This document shows positions 1-8,028 of a DNA stretch of 64,000 nucleotides, piece by piece. Origin of the DNA: JAEZAA01 sp964514485 (GTDB lineage: Bacteria > Pseudomonadota > Gammaproteobacteria > Pseudomonadales > Oleiphilaceae). The DNA is taken from the NCBI GenBank assembly GCA_964514485.1, contig CAZEWG010000012.1, positions 1-64,000 on the forward strand. Direction: 5' to 3'. The position numbers and the translations under genes are program-made. A model generated the notes under the pieces. It worked only from the letters and a program-made list of their open reading frames with translations, made no database searches and was not told where the DNA came from. Position 1 is the first letter of the stretch. Every line of letters starts with the position of its first letter.

Positions 1-12
1 TACAATCCCCCC

Positions 13-324
13 ATGCCCAATCAAATCCCGCTCCAAGATATCCAAGACGACACCACCCTCTCCTGCTCCACCTGTGCAGCCTGCTGCTGCCGGCTGGAAG
101 TGCTGCTCACCGATGAGGCGAACATCCCCTTCAACCTGATCGAACAAGACCACTGGGGCGGCTGGGTGATGCGACGTTTGGACGACGGCTGGTGTGCAGC
201 GCTGGATCGTAACAGCATGCGCTGCACCATTTATCGGGATCGGCCACGGCCTTGCCGGGAGTTCGATCTGGGCGGAGCCGATTGCCTGGAAGAACGTGCC
301 CATATGGCTGACGTGTATTTGTGA
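13..324 (+). CDS. YkgJ-like cysteine-cluster protein
   Basis: A 103-residue protein of the YkgJ/CxxCxxCC family, thought to bind zinc or an iron-sulfur centre; no reaction is established. The cluster is visible as C18, C21, C24, C25 and C26, with further cysteines at C61, C71, C81 and C91. The segment from W60 to C91, with the RDRPRPCREF stretch, is typical of the family. There is no signal peptide or membrane segment, so it should be cytoplasmic. Only 12 bases precede the ATG in the window, so its upstream context is unseen. A VF530-type gene follows 37 bases later on the same strand and may be cotranscribed. Confidence 0.8.
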   Translation: MPNQIPLQDIQDDTTLSCSTCAACCCRLEVLLTDEANIPFNLIEQDHWGGWVMRRLDDGWCAALDRNSMRCTIYRDRPRPCREFDLGGADCLEERAHMADVYL

Positions 325-361
325 TAAGCTGCGCCCCTTAGGCACAGCGAAAAGGCTCGAC

Positions 362-589
362 ATGACCACTCAGCAACCGAACAACCCTTTGCACGGCATT
401 ACCCTGGAAATGCTGTTAACCCGCCTGGTGGATCACTATGGTTGGGAGGAGCTGGCGGCCCGTATCAAGATCAACTGTTTCAAGAGTGATCCCAGCATCA
501 AATCCAGCCTCAAGTTTCTGCGCCGTACGCCCTGGGCACGAGCTCAAGTTGAAGCGCTTTATCTACAGCTGGTGGAAGACCAGTCCTAG
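362..589 (+). CDS. VF530-family (DUF2132) small DNA-binding-like protein
   Basis: A 75-residue protein matching the VF530/DUF2132 family, small helical proteins structurally likened to DNA-binding folds, with no proven function. The family signature is visible: NPLHGITLEMLLTRLV near the start, then the YGWEELA segment and the FLRRTPWAR motif. The reading frame stays open upstream to position 194, but the ATG at 362 fits the usual family length and avoids a long overlap with the preceding gene. No signal peptide is present. Confidence 0.85.
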   Translation: MTTQQPNNPLHGITLEMLLTRLVDHYGWEELAARIKINCFKSDPSIKSSLKFLRRTPWARAQVEALYLQLVEDQS

Positions 590-1104
590 GCCGATCGACT
601 CCCTTTGCAAGCCTCCTTGCCCTTTACCATCCTTGCTGGAACGGTAGACCGCTCCTGAACACTCTTGCGCCAACTAGGGTATGGTCTTTCATTTCTAACG
701 CTCTGAACCCAGCTCGTTGCAAAATTGCGTCAAAAAACGCTGCCAGGCCTTTCAAAATCACATTTTTCATTGGAAAGGTACAAAATCCATGCTTCACTTA
801 CAGCAAGCTGTGCGACAGACTGTCGCGAAACGAGTGGGCAGGTTTTACGCCACCCATCGAGATGGTATAGACGGGCAAGTCACCCATTATGGGCTGGCCA
901 TCTTGCCACTCCAGCAGGCGAAAGCCACAACGCAAAATCAGGTTTGATTTACGGTCATCACGCCTGTTTTTCTTGTGTTCTTCTGAATCAACCTAACCAG
1001 TTAATCCAGCAGACTGCGGTTTCGGACTTCAGCTTGGCTCCAGCATTCGGCGTACACGTCCTTCGCCTCAATTTGCTACTGTTAAGGACGATTTAGGAGT
1101 AATC
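590..1104. other. 515-base intergenic stretch, no supported gene
   Basis: Nothing here could be supported as a gene. A 52-codon frame at 789-947 has a GGAAAGG about 11 bases upstream but resembles nothing I know and has an unremarkable codon pattern. A loose inverted repeat (CCTTTC near 748, GAAAGG near 773) and a weak hairpin just after the VF530 gene (about 606-619) are the only structures seen. The promoter of the lipoprotein gene at 1105 must lie here, but no convincing -35/-10 pair was found. Confidence 0.5.
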
Positions 1105-1449
1105 ATGAAAAAGCTTGTTATCCCAGCTCTGCTGTCAACACTTGTCATTACTGGGTGCTCTACTTCTGTTCCGAAGTGCAGCGATGAAGAGACTATAGAT
1201 TTAGTGAAACAAATTGCTGACGAAGAGATGGCCAACCAACTCGGCCCGGCAATGGCCAAGTTGTTTTCCTATAAGGTCACCGCAATCAGAACCACCAACA
1301 CTCACGAGAAAACCGGCGCTCACGAGTGTGCGGCACAGCTGGGAATTACCGCCAGCAATACGGGCATGACCAACGAGCTTCCCATTACCTACACCGTTGA
1401 ACTCACCGACGACAAGAAAGAGTTCTACGTGACAGTCTACGGCCTCTAA
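1105..1449 (+). CDS. Predicted lipoprotein, unknown function
   Basis: A 114-residue protein with a clear lipoprotein signal: MKK start, hydrophobic stretch 4-16, and lipobox I-T-G-C with C18 as the lipidated residue. Residue 19 is Ser, which favours outer-membrane sorting. The mature part of about 97 residues has two further cysteines (C25 and C74) that could form a disulfide. I recognise no domain. The start is supported by TAGGAG seven bases before the ATG. It stands alone and converges on the methyltransferase gene that ends at 1519. Confidence 0.7.
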   Translation: MKKLVIPALLSTLVITGCSTSVPKCSDEETIDLVKQIADEEMANQLGPAMAKLFSYKVTAIRTTNTHEKTGAHECAAQLGITASNTGMTNELPITYTVELTDDKKEFYVTVYGL

Positions 1450-1457
1450 ACCCTTGA

Positions 1458-1485
1458 CCGGACGAGATCAGGACGATCTGTCCGG
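1458..1485. terminator. Hairpin between convergent genes
   Basis: CCGGAC (1458-1463) and AGATC (1465-1469) pair with GATCT (1475-1479) and GTCCGG (1480-1485), leaving one bulged G and a five-base loop. It begins nine bases after the lipoprotein stop. No T tract follows on either strand, so it may only stall polymerase or protect the 3' end. Confidence 0.4.
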
Positions 1486-1518
1486 CCTGGTTGACTTGGC
1501 GTCGCCCCACGGGCTTGG

Positions 1519-2301
1519 CTAGGCGACCCGCCTCCCCACTGAGACTTGTCCACTCCCCGCCTTGGGTACCAACCGGTCGTTTTCATAACGGCAGGCAAAC
1601 TCCTGTGGTGGAGCGGCCTCATCGGCTTGAATCACAAACTTGAGGTGCTTGCCTCGCAAGTGCACGGAGCGTATCTGCGCCGGCTGATCGTTAATCCAGG
1701 CCTCGCCACTGACCCGCTGAAATTCCTGCTCCAGCACTACCCGGTAAACCCGGTCATCCGATTCCCGCCACTCCCAGGTGCCGGCCACTTTTGCGGGCAC
1801 AATCCAGAGCAACAAGGTGCCGTCGTCATACACGACCCGCTTGTCGGGCTGCCAGTCCGCCATGTCAAAATCGTGGGAGACAATCCGCGCTCCGGGCTCA
1901 AGATCATTGAGCAGTTTTGGCCGCAACTCCAGGTTCAGGGCCGGCAACAGATAGAGCATCACCACGGTCGCCTTGCTGATATCCACCAGGAGCAGGTCCT
2001 CTTCGATCAAGGCCAGCATATGGCGAACGCCATTCCATTTGGCGAGGTCGCGGGCTTCTTCCAACCGCTCCGGGTCTTTATCAATGCCCACACCACGGGC
2101 ACCGTAGTCCCGCGCCGCGGTGACCACAATGCGCCCGTCACCACAGCCCAGATCGTAAACCAGGTCTTTTTCATTCACCCCGGCCAGTTCGATCATTTGC
2201 CGGACCAGCCGATCGTCGGTGGGTACGAAAGGAACGTCTAGGATGGACTCAAGATCTGCATTCTCTACCTGAGAGATGTTTTGGTAAAAATCGTCAAACA
2301 A
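1519..2301 (-). CDS. Class I SAM-dependent methyltransferase
   Basis: A 260-residue Rossmann-type methyltransferase. Motif I is D-L-G-C-G-D-G (residues 50-56), followed by an acidic ribose-contacting residue in the GVGIDKDPE segment. An N-terminal region of about 45 residues contains FVPTDDRLVRQM, seen in methyltransferases distantly resembling the DOT1 fold. The C-terminal 90 residues are beta-rich and not recognised. The substrate is unknown. The start is an unusual TTG with GAGGAG six bases upstream; no ATG occurs before residue 36, within the SAM domain. It lies 29 bases downstream of another methyltransferase gene on the same strand, so the two are probably cotranscribed. Confidence 0.75.
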   Translation of the reverse strand: MFDDFYQNISQVENADLESILDVPFVPTDDRLVRQMIELAGVNEKDLVYDLGCGDGRIVVTAARDYGARGVGIDKDPERLEEARDLAKWNGVRHMLALIEEDLLLVDISKATVVMLYLLPALNLELRPKLLNDLEPGARIVSHDFDMADWQPDKRVVYDDGTLLLWIVPAKVAGTWEWRESDDRVYRVVLEQEFQRVSGEAWINDQPAQIRSVHLRGKHLKFVIQADEAAPPQEFACRYENDRLVPKAGSGQVSVGRRVA

Positions 2302-2330
2302 CGGGGGCTCCTCAATACGGGTGAACAGGG

Positions 2331-3017
2331 TCAGCAGAGCTGGCGGGGAACGGCATGGATGATGCCCGCACGCCTGAAGCGCAATAGCCGCCCCCGATAA
2401 GGCGGTGCTTCACCTTCCTGAAACGGACGCGGCTTTTCGGTAAGCCGGAAGCCTTGCGCCTCCAGTGCCCGACCGAGACGGCCCCGGTAGCCTCGCCCGG
2501 GGCAAGTAATCAGCACTTCCGCCTCCGGGTTGGCACGCCGTTCAATCACCTGGGCCACCAGTTCCGCATGATCCCGCTCATACAGCACATCACTGCCGAT
2601 AATCAGGTCAAAACGGCCCAGTTCCGGCGCGGCTTCGTCCCAGGGCAGGTCATAGTAGTTAAGCGGCTCAAGTTGATTCAGCGTGGCGTTGTAATCCAGA
2701 AAGCGCTCCACCAACGGGTGGTGGTCGCTGGCGGTGATGTCGGCGCCCCGCTGTTGAAGCACCAGGCTGGGCAAACCCAAACCGCAACCGATTTCCAGAA
2801 TCCGGCGACCGGCGATATCCACCCCATGAACGGCCTGGGCCAAGGCCCAACTAGCCGGCCAGAGCTGACCGAACAACGGCCAGGTGGCCGAGGAAATTCC
2901 GGCACGCTCAGCGTGGCCTTCCGGATCAGAGAATTGCTGATGGTCCAACAGGGCCTTCAGGCGGAACAGTTGGTCACCGACGCGGACTTCGACCTTTCGA
3001 GTCTCGTAACTTGGCAT
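2331..3017 (-). CDS. METTL16/21-type protein methyltransferase-like
   Basis: A 228-residue SAM-dependent methyltransferase resembling the methyltransf_16 family, whose characterised eukaryotic members methylate lysines on proteins. Visible landmarks are the LFGQLWPASWALA segment (about 49-61), motif I E-I-G-C-G-L-G (75-81) and the post-II motif S-D-V-L-Y (142-146), diagnostic of this family. The frame extends 19 codons upstream, but the ATG at 3017 has a purine-rich GAGAGGGG just upstream and gives a normal N-terminus. The natural substrate in bacteria is not known. It precedes the methyltransferase ending at 1519. Confidence 0.75.
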   Translation of the reverse strand: MPSYETRKVEVRVGDQLFRLKALLDHQQFSDPEGHAERAGISSATWPLFGQLWPASWALAQAVHGVDIAGRRILEIGCGLGLPSLVLQQRGADITASDHHPLVERFLDYNATLNQLEPLNYYDLPWDEAAPELGRFDLIIGSDVLYERDHAELVAQVIERRANPEAEVLITCPGRGYRGRLGRALEAQGFRLTEKPRPFQEGEAPPYRGRLLRFRRAGIIHAVPRQLC

Positions 3018-3225
3018 GAACCCCTCTCTAGCAAGGCACCTCTCTCCGAGGCGCGTGGTGGGAATCGCTACCAAAGCTGCAACGGCAACTGAGATTCTTC
3101 AGCGATATAAAGAAGCCATCATATAGCTTTTTGCTATAAAAAGGGAAAATAGTGATGGAATTTACAAAAAAACCGGCTTAATTTTCATCAATCCGGCTCT
3201 CTGCCAGCGCCAGGCGATGCTTGGT

Positions 3226-4620
3226 CTAAACCCGCCGCACTCGGATTTTACGGCCTTTGATTTTGCCGTTTTGCAGCTGCGCCAGTGCTTCTCGCGCCAC
3301 CTGGCGGGTGATCGCCACGTAGGCGACGAAATCAAATACGTCGATTTTACCAATGCAGTTGTTGTCGATTCCCGCCTCGCCCGTTAAGGCACCGACAATA
3401 TCACCCGGGCGGATCTTATTCTTGCGCCCACCATCCAGACTCAAAGTCACCATCGGTGGTTTCGGCGGCGTGTGACTCACTGGGGGCAGCGCGGCACCGT
3501 CCTGCACCTGGAACTCCTGATCCAGAAAATGGCCTATTTGCTCCAGGCGGAATATTTCATTCTCGGTCAGCAGGGTTACGGCCAGCCCAGTGTTACCGGC
3601 ACGACCGGTACGTCCAATGCGGTGCACGTAGACCTCTGAGTCGGTGGGAATATCGTAGTTCACCACCGCCTGTAAATCGCTGATATCCAGCCCACGGGCC
3701 GCCACATCGGTCGCCACTAGAATCGAAACACTTTGGTTGGCGAACCGAACCAACACCTGATCCCGCTCCTTCTGATCCAGGTCGCCGTGCAATGCCACGG
3801 CCGAGTGTCCAGCCGCCAACAGCTGTTCAGTGAGTTCGCTGCAGCCCTGTTTAGTCTTGCAGAAAACGATACAGGACTGCGGCTGGTGTTGTCCGAGCAC
3901 CTTGAGCAGCGCCCCCGCTTTGTCCTTTGGTTTCGCGACCTGGTAGAAAATCTGCTGGATATGCGACTGGGAGTGCAGGCTTTCGACACTGACCTCCACA
4001 GGCTGGCGCTGAAACCTGGCACTGAGCTGTTGAATCTGGTCCGGATAGGTCGCGGAGAATAATAGAGTCTGTCGTTGCGCGGGCGTTTGCCGGATGATGC
4101 CTTCGATCACGTCGAAAAAACCCATGTCCAGCATGCGGTCGGCTTCATCCAATACCAGAGTTTGCAGACGCGCCAGGGATAAGGTCTGCTTGCGTAAATG
4201 ATCCTCGATCCGTCCCGGTGTCCCCACCACCACATGGGCACCATATTCCAACGAGTTGATCTGGGGGCCAATGGGTGTCCCTCCACACAGGGTCAGCACC
4301 TTAACGTTGGGCAGCGGCCGCGCCAGACGACGAATCTCGTTGGCAACCTGGGTGGCCAGTTCGCGGGTTGGGCAAAGCACCATTGCCTGACAGGCGAAGT
4401 CCCGCAGGTTCAGCCGGTTCAGGATAGGTAGTGCAAAGGCTGCGGTTTTACCGCTGCCGGTCTTGGCTTTGGCGATCAGATCCTGTCCCTTCAGGGCATG
4501 GGGCAGGCTCTGTTGCTGAATCGGAGTCATGCTGAGATAGCCCAGCGACTCAAGATTCGACAGCAGGGCCTCAGAAAGCGGTAAAGAACTGAAAGAGTCT
4601 GTTTGCACGGCGGGCCCCAT
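3226..4620 (-). CDS. dbpA: ATP-dependent RNA helicase DbpA
   Basis: A 464-residue DEAD-box helicase. DbpA is activated by hairpin 92 of 23S rRNA and acts in large-subunit assembly. The Q motif (TPIQQQSLP, 32-40), Walker A A-K-T-G-S-G-K-T (52-59), PTREL (84-88), DEAD (158-161), SAT (189-191) and HRIGRTGRAG are all intact. The last ~75 residues form the DbpA-type RNA-binding domain, including K-I-R-P-G-D-I-V-G-A-L and ending K-G-R-K-I-R-V-R-R-V, which separates it from other DEAD-box proteins. Transcribed alone, with about 200 bases to the next minus-strand gene. Confidence 0.95.
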   Translation of the reverse strand: MGPAVQTDSFSSLPLSEALLSNLESLGYLSMTPIQQQSLPHALKGQDLIAKAKTGSGKTAAFALPILNRLNLRDFACQAMVLCPTRELATQVANEIRRLARPLPNVKVLTLCGGTPIGPQINSLEYGAHVVVGTPGRIEDHLRKQTLSLARLQTLVLDEADRMLDMGFFDVIEGIIRQTPAQRQTLLFSATYPDQIQQLSARFQRQPVEVSVESLHSQSHIQQIFYQVAKPKDKAGALLKVLGQHQPQSCIVFCKTKQGCSELTEQLLAAGHSAVALHGDLDQKERDQVLVRFANQSVSILVATDVAARGLDISDLQAVVNYDIPTDSEVYVHRIGRTGRAGNTGLAVTLLTENEIFRLEQIGHFLDQEFQVQDGAALPPVSHTPPKPPMVTLSLDGGRKNKIRPGDIVGALTGEAGIDNNCIGKIDVFDFVAYVAITRQVAREALAQLQNGKIKGRKIRVRRV

Positions 4621-4775
4621 TGAGCAGAGATACTGATAAATCTGGCGGCAGCCTATAGGGTTTTGGACACTTTGGAAAGTGAAACCCTGGGCCTGGCAGC
4701 CGATGGGTTCTATGCTTCACTTAGAGACTGATATGGGACATGGTGTCGCGAAATAAAACTGTAAAGGAAAACTCC

Positions 4776-5207
4776 ATGATTGAAGCAAGGAATACCAAAG
4801 ACGCCAGAGGCTATAACAAGGGCCGACGCGTTGCGTTGTCTGTTGCCTGTCTGGTGACTTCGCTGCTGGGAATGCTGGGGTCGCTCACTTTTATCGTCGG
4901 TGGTTTTGACGTCTATGCGTCCGTGGAACAAGAGATCCAAATATACCTGGCGGCAATTACCTCATCCCTGCTGATTTTTTGGTGCTCATTCTTCGTTATG
5001 GTGTGGGGCTGGATCGGCAATAGACCCTTACACAAAGCATGGCCCGTTATAAACGCAATATCCGGTGCCTCAAGCATCTATTTGGCGGGCTTTCTAAGCC
5101 TTGTAGCACTGACTGCGATTCTCCTGACGATTTACCTGGTTTATTTTCATCTCACTGGCGGCTCAAGCCGTTCGCAGCAAGTCCCTACCCCATCCTTTGC
5201 CAGGTAA
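4776..5207 (+). CDS. Predicted three-helix membrane protein, unknown
   Basis: A 143-residue protein with three predicted transmembrane helices (about 19-42, 57-79 and 101-124), a charged N-terminus rich in Arg and Lys, and a short polar C-terminal tail. I do not recognise the family. The frame is open from 4740, but the ATG at 4776 is preceded by AAAGGAAA at the proper distance, and the longer version would put a basic leader before the first helix. It stands alone, divergent from dbpA. Confidence 0.6.
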   Translation: MIEARNTKDARGYNKGRRVALSVACLVTSLLGMLGSLTFIVGGFDVYASVEQEIQIYLAAITSSLLIFWCSFFVMVWGWIGNRPLHKAWPVINAISGASSIYLAGFLSLVALTAILLTIYLVYFHLTGGSSRSQQVPTPSFAR

Positions 5208-5367
5208 ATAAATGACTTAACCACTTGATGAGGTACACTCTGCGGGCTGATCAACCAGGCCTTCCTAATGTTCTGGTAGCCTGACAACATCATTAGTTTG
5301 GACGACTAACGTGCCCCGCTTCATGCTATACATCGCGGCACAATAATAATGTACTCAAAGGACTTCC

Positions 5368-6123
5368 ATGAAAAACAGCGTCAGAATCGCACTGCTAATC
5401 GACTGCGACAATGTCAGCAGCAAATCCATTGAAGGCGTTCTTGAGGAACTCGCCAACTATGGAGCAGTGAACGTCCGGCATGCCCATGGGGACTGGAATA
5501 GCCCGCTCCTCTCCGGCTGGCGGGAAAAGCTACACCCTAACGCCATCAGGCCCATTCAGCAGTTTGCTTACACCACCGGCAAAAACGCCACTGATTCAGC
5601 CATGATTATTGATGCCATGGATCTGCTTTACAGTGGCAATGTGGATGCGTTTGCCCTGATGACCAGCGACAGTGACTTTACTCCCCTGGTGATGCGACTC
5701 CGTGAAAACGGCCTACCTGTCTATGGGTTTGGAGAAGAGAAAACTCCGCTGCCATTCGTGTTGGCCTGCTCACAGTTTATCTATACAGAAAAACTCCAGG
5801 AGCAGCGTGTCGAAGATAAGGCTGAAGGCTCGCCAGGCCCGGTTCGTAAAACCAGAAACGAGCTTAAAGGCGATACGGCTCTTGTACGCCTGCTACGGAC
5901 GGCAGTGGAACAAACCTCCGAGGATGATGGCTGGTCCCACTTTGGCAATGTTGGAAAATATATCTCCAACAACAGCTCTTTCTCGCCGGTCAACTACGGC
6001 TACAAAAAGTGGGGGCCGTTGGTTCGGGAAATCGGATTATTCGATATCGAAATGCGCAACGAGAATACTTCTATGTATGTTCGGGATGCGCGCAAGAAGC
6101 CTAAAACTTCGACTAGCGAGTAA
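5368..6123 (+). CDS. NYN-domain putative RNase with LOTUS/OST-HTH
   Basis: A 251-residue cytoplasmic protein of the LabA/DUF88 class. The NYN domain (about 5-145) has a PIN-like nuclease fold with conserved acids: D12 and D14 in LIDCDN, D76 and D82 in NATDSAMIIDAMD, and D101 and D103 in TSDSDFTPL. A linker at 145-168 leads to a C-terminal OST-HTH/LOTUS-like domain (about 169-240; GWSHFGNVGKYI, YGYKKWGPLVREIG), a probable RNA-binding winged helix. Family members are expected to cleave RNA with divalent metal; the target here is unknown. Monocistronic, with AAAGGAC upstream of the ATG. Confidence 0.85.
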   Translation: MKNSVRIALLIDCDNVSSKSIEGVLEELANYGAVNVRHAHGDWNSPLLSGWREKLHPNAIRPIQQFAYTTGKNATDSAMIIDAMDLLYSGNVDAFALMTSDSDFTPLVMRLRENGLPVYGFGEEKTPLPFVLACSQFIYTEKLQEQRVEDKAEGSPGPVRKTRNELKGDTALVRLLRTAVEQTSEDDGWSHFGNVGKYISNNSSFSPVNYGYKKWGPLVREIGLFDIEMRNENTSMYVRDARKKPKTSTSE

Positions 6124-6179
6124 AACCGCCAAGCGGGTAACGGACGAATTTGCGCAAAACTTGCTGCAGGGCAGCCGTT

Positions 6180-6203
6180 GCCCGCTCTCCCTTAAGAGCG
6201 GGC
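6180..6203. terminator. Strong hairpin between convergent genes
   Basis: A perfect nine-base-pair stem, GCCCGCTCT (6180-6188) with AGAGCGGGC (6195-6203), closing a six-base loop. It lies between the NYN gene and the universal stress gene, which converge. There is no T tract after the stem on either strand, so efficiency as an intrinsic terminator is uncertain. Confidence 0.5.
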
Positions 6204-6279
6204 CCGAAAGGATAGGACTGAGCTAGAGAGAAAACCCGCTCAATGGCGCTAAGCGACTCACCTTGCCTATACAGCGACT

Positions 6280-7095
6280 TCAATCAGGCGCAGGCACCGC
6301 CAGCATGTCGCACTCCATTTCCCGCAGCAGATTGCCCGCCACGCTGCCGATAAACATGCGGCGTACGCCACCCATACCAGAGGTGCCCATAATCAGCAGA
6401 TCCGCCTCGGTACGGCGCGCCCAATCCCGAATCACCGAGCTTGCTTCGCCCTCTTCCGCAATCAGATAGTTAGGTCTTACCGTGATGCCTTCGGCAGTGA
6501 GCAGGTCCCGGAGTTTATGCTGGGCCTCCTGGCGCCGGGCATCCTTCTCACTTTCAGTGGCGCGATTCTCAGGTGAAACCGCATAAATCGCACTGAGCTC
6601 AGAAGAGGTCGTGACCCCGAATTTCTTGGCGGTTTGCAGCACTAAAGTGGAGATGGATGAAAAGTCGACCGCAATCATGGGCTTTTGGTAGGGCTCGGTG
6701 GAGGCCTGATTCACCATCAATACCGGTCGCCGACTGGCTCGCATGACTCGCTCAGCGGTCGTTCCGATAAAGGTATCTTTTAGGACTTCCTTCCGATAAG
6801 AGCCCAGAACTACCAGGTCCACATCATGCTCCTCCGCCACCTCACCGATGGTCAGAGACGGGTGTCCGGATCTCACCAATACCCTGGCCTGGCTCTGCTT
6901 ACCGCCGGCTCGCAGCGTCTGATGCAAAACATCCCGTGCCCGGTCCTTCTGACGGCTTTGCAGGGTTTGAGGCAGCTCACTATCGATCACATGGAGGACC
7001 AGAAGCTCGGCATTGAGCTGGCCTGCCAGGGCCATGGCACGCTGGAGCGCTACATCTGACCGCGCCGAAAGGTCTGAGGCGATAAGCAGCTTCAT
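6280..7095 (-). CDS. Tandem-domain universal stress protein
   Basis: A 271-residue protein made of two consecutive Usp domains (about 1-148 and 155-271), as in UspE-type proteins, which support survival under growth arrest and envelope or oxidative stress. The second domain keeps the ATP-binding signature G-x2-G-x9-G-S (MGTSGMGGVRRMFIGS), so nucleotide binding is likely there. The first has a related GSYRKEVLKDTFIGTTAERV segment that lacks the second glycine of that spacing. The start is supported by AGGAA upstream. The gene is alone, with an AT-rich promoter region at about 7130-7165. Confidence 0.9.
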   Translation of the reverse strand: MKLLIASDLSARSDVALQRAMALAGQLNAELLVLHVIDSELPQTLQSRQKDRARDVLHQTLRAGGKQSQARVLVRSGHPSLTIGEVAEEHDVDLVVLGSYRKEVLKDTFIGTTAERVMRASRRPVLMVNQASTEPYQKPMIAVDFSSISTLVLQTAKKFGVTTSSELSAIYAVSPENRATESEKDARRQEAQHKLRDLLTAEGITVRPNYLIAEEGEASSVIRDWARRTEADLLIMGTSGMGGVRRMFIGSVAGNLLREMECDMLAVPAPD

Positions 7096-7207
7096 AAGAG
7101 GTTCCTGTTCTAAGATTGGCTCGGAACCCTATTAATAACCGAATTCATAAAAATTTACATTGATCTGGAGTGGGTTAACCGAAGCCCAACCCCGGTGACG
7201 CAACAAA

Positions 7208-7241
7208 GAGCCCCGTGGCGTAACCAAGATGCCTAGGGCTC
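7208..7241 (-). terminator. Possible terminator of cmoM
   Basis: Read on the minus strand, GAGCCC (7241-7236) pairs with GGGCTC (7213-7208), with an inner GCC/GGC pairing, and is followed by TTTGTTG. The stem overlaps the cmoM stop codon at 7233-7235. The long interrupted loop makes this only a moderate candidate. Confidence 0.4.
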
Positions 7242-8018
7242 AACCTTGCGGCAGATCAGATGCTGATACCGCCCCAACGAGCGATAGGGCTCAACCTCCG
7301 CGAAGCGACGCTCCATGTCCAGCACTTCCTCATCGCTGTATTTGTTTGCCACATCAGGATGCATGAAGTCGGAAAAGGTGCGAAGTCCGGCCCGATAGAC
7401 AGGTTCCAGCCCGAACGGTGCCAGCCAGTTTTCCAGCTCATCGGGCAGGATACTGTGAATGGGGGTGAAGCCACCGGCGTGGCCGGAATAATGCTCGCTG
7501 CGGATCCGGTCAAAATTACCGTGCAGCAGGTTGCGGTAGATCAGCCCATGGCGATTGTAATAGGCCAGGGATAGATAGCCTCCGGGCCTGACCCGGGCCG
7601 CGGCGACCGCCAGCCCCGGCTGTGGTTCGGGCAGCCATTCCAAAACAGCGTGCATCAACACCAGGTCATACTGGGGTAATCCCAGACTGTCAATTTCTTC
7701 CAGCGGTGCACAGACCAGCTGGGAAGGCTCCAGGGTCAGGCCGGCCTCCTGATAATGGGCCTGGGCCATCTGCAGCATGTCGTGGGAGGCGTCCACCAAC
7801 GTTGGAGCGTGCCCCAGGGTTGCCAGCCTGGCACTCAGCTGGCCAATGCCACAGCCCAAGTCCAGCACGGAGAGCTTCTGCCTCTCCCGTAACTGGGGCA
7901 CCTGGCGATTGAGCTGCTCCCACAACAGTTCCAGCCGGATAACCCCCTTACGATTGCCATAAATGCGCTGGCGGAATCTTTCCGCCTTGCCATCAAAACC
8001 CTGGGGAGGACGATTCAT
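7233..8018 (-). CDS. cmoM: tRNA 5-carboxymethoxyuridine methyltransferase CmoM
   Basis: A 261-residue SAM-dependent methyltransferase, the same length as Escherichia coli CmoM (formerly SmtA). CmoM methylates 5-carboxymethoxyuridine at tRNA wobble position 34 to its methyl ester. Shared landmarks include the N-terminal F-R-Q-R-I-Y-G-N-R-K-G segment, motif I V-L-D-L-G-C-G-I-G, M-H-A-V-L-E-W-L, R-P-G-G-Y-L-S-L-A-Y-Y-N and a C-terminal S-L-G-R-Y-Q-H-L-I-C-R-K. The frame continues 21 codons upstream into the next gene, but the ATG at 8018 follows GGAGGACG and gives the family N-terminus. It lies ten bases after the pseudouridine synthase gene and is probably cotranscribed with it and rsmC. Confidence 0.93.
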   Translation of the reverse strand: MNRPPQGFDGKAERFRQRIYGNRKGVIRLELLWEQLNRQVPQLRERQKLSVLDLGCGIGQLSARLATLGHAPTLVDASHDMLQMAQAHYQEAGLTLEPSQLVCAPLEEIDSLGLPQYDLVLMHAVLEWLPEPQPGLAVAAARVRPGGYLSLAYYNRHGLIYRNLLHGNFDRIRSEHYSGHAGGFTPIHSILPDELENWLAPFGLEPVYRAGLRTFSDFMHPDVANKYSDEEVLDMERRFAEVEPYRSLGRYQHLICRKVEP

Positions 8019-8028
8019 GGCTGATTCC

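Noticed and set aside
789..947. A possible 52-residue protein in the first long gap
   Set aside because: The ribosome site is poorly spaced, codon use is unremarkable and there is no known relative. Conservation data would be needed.
7190..7230. GGTGACGCAACAAAGAGCC resembling a cyclic di-GMP riboswitch segment
   Set aside because: It lies between the ends and starts of minus-strand genes with no plus-strand gene downstream, and the rest of the motif is missing.
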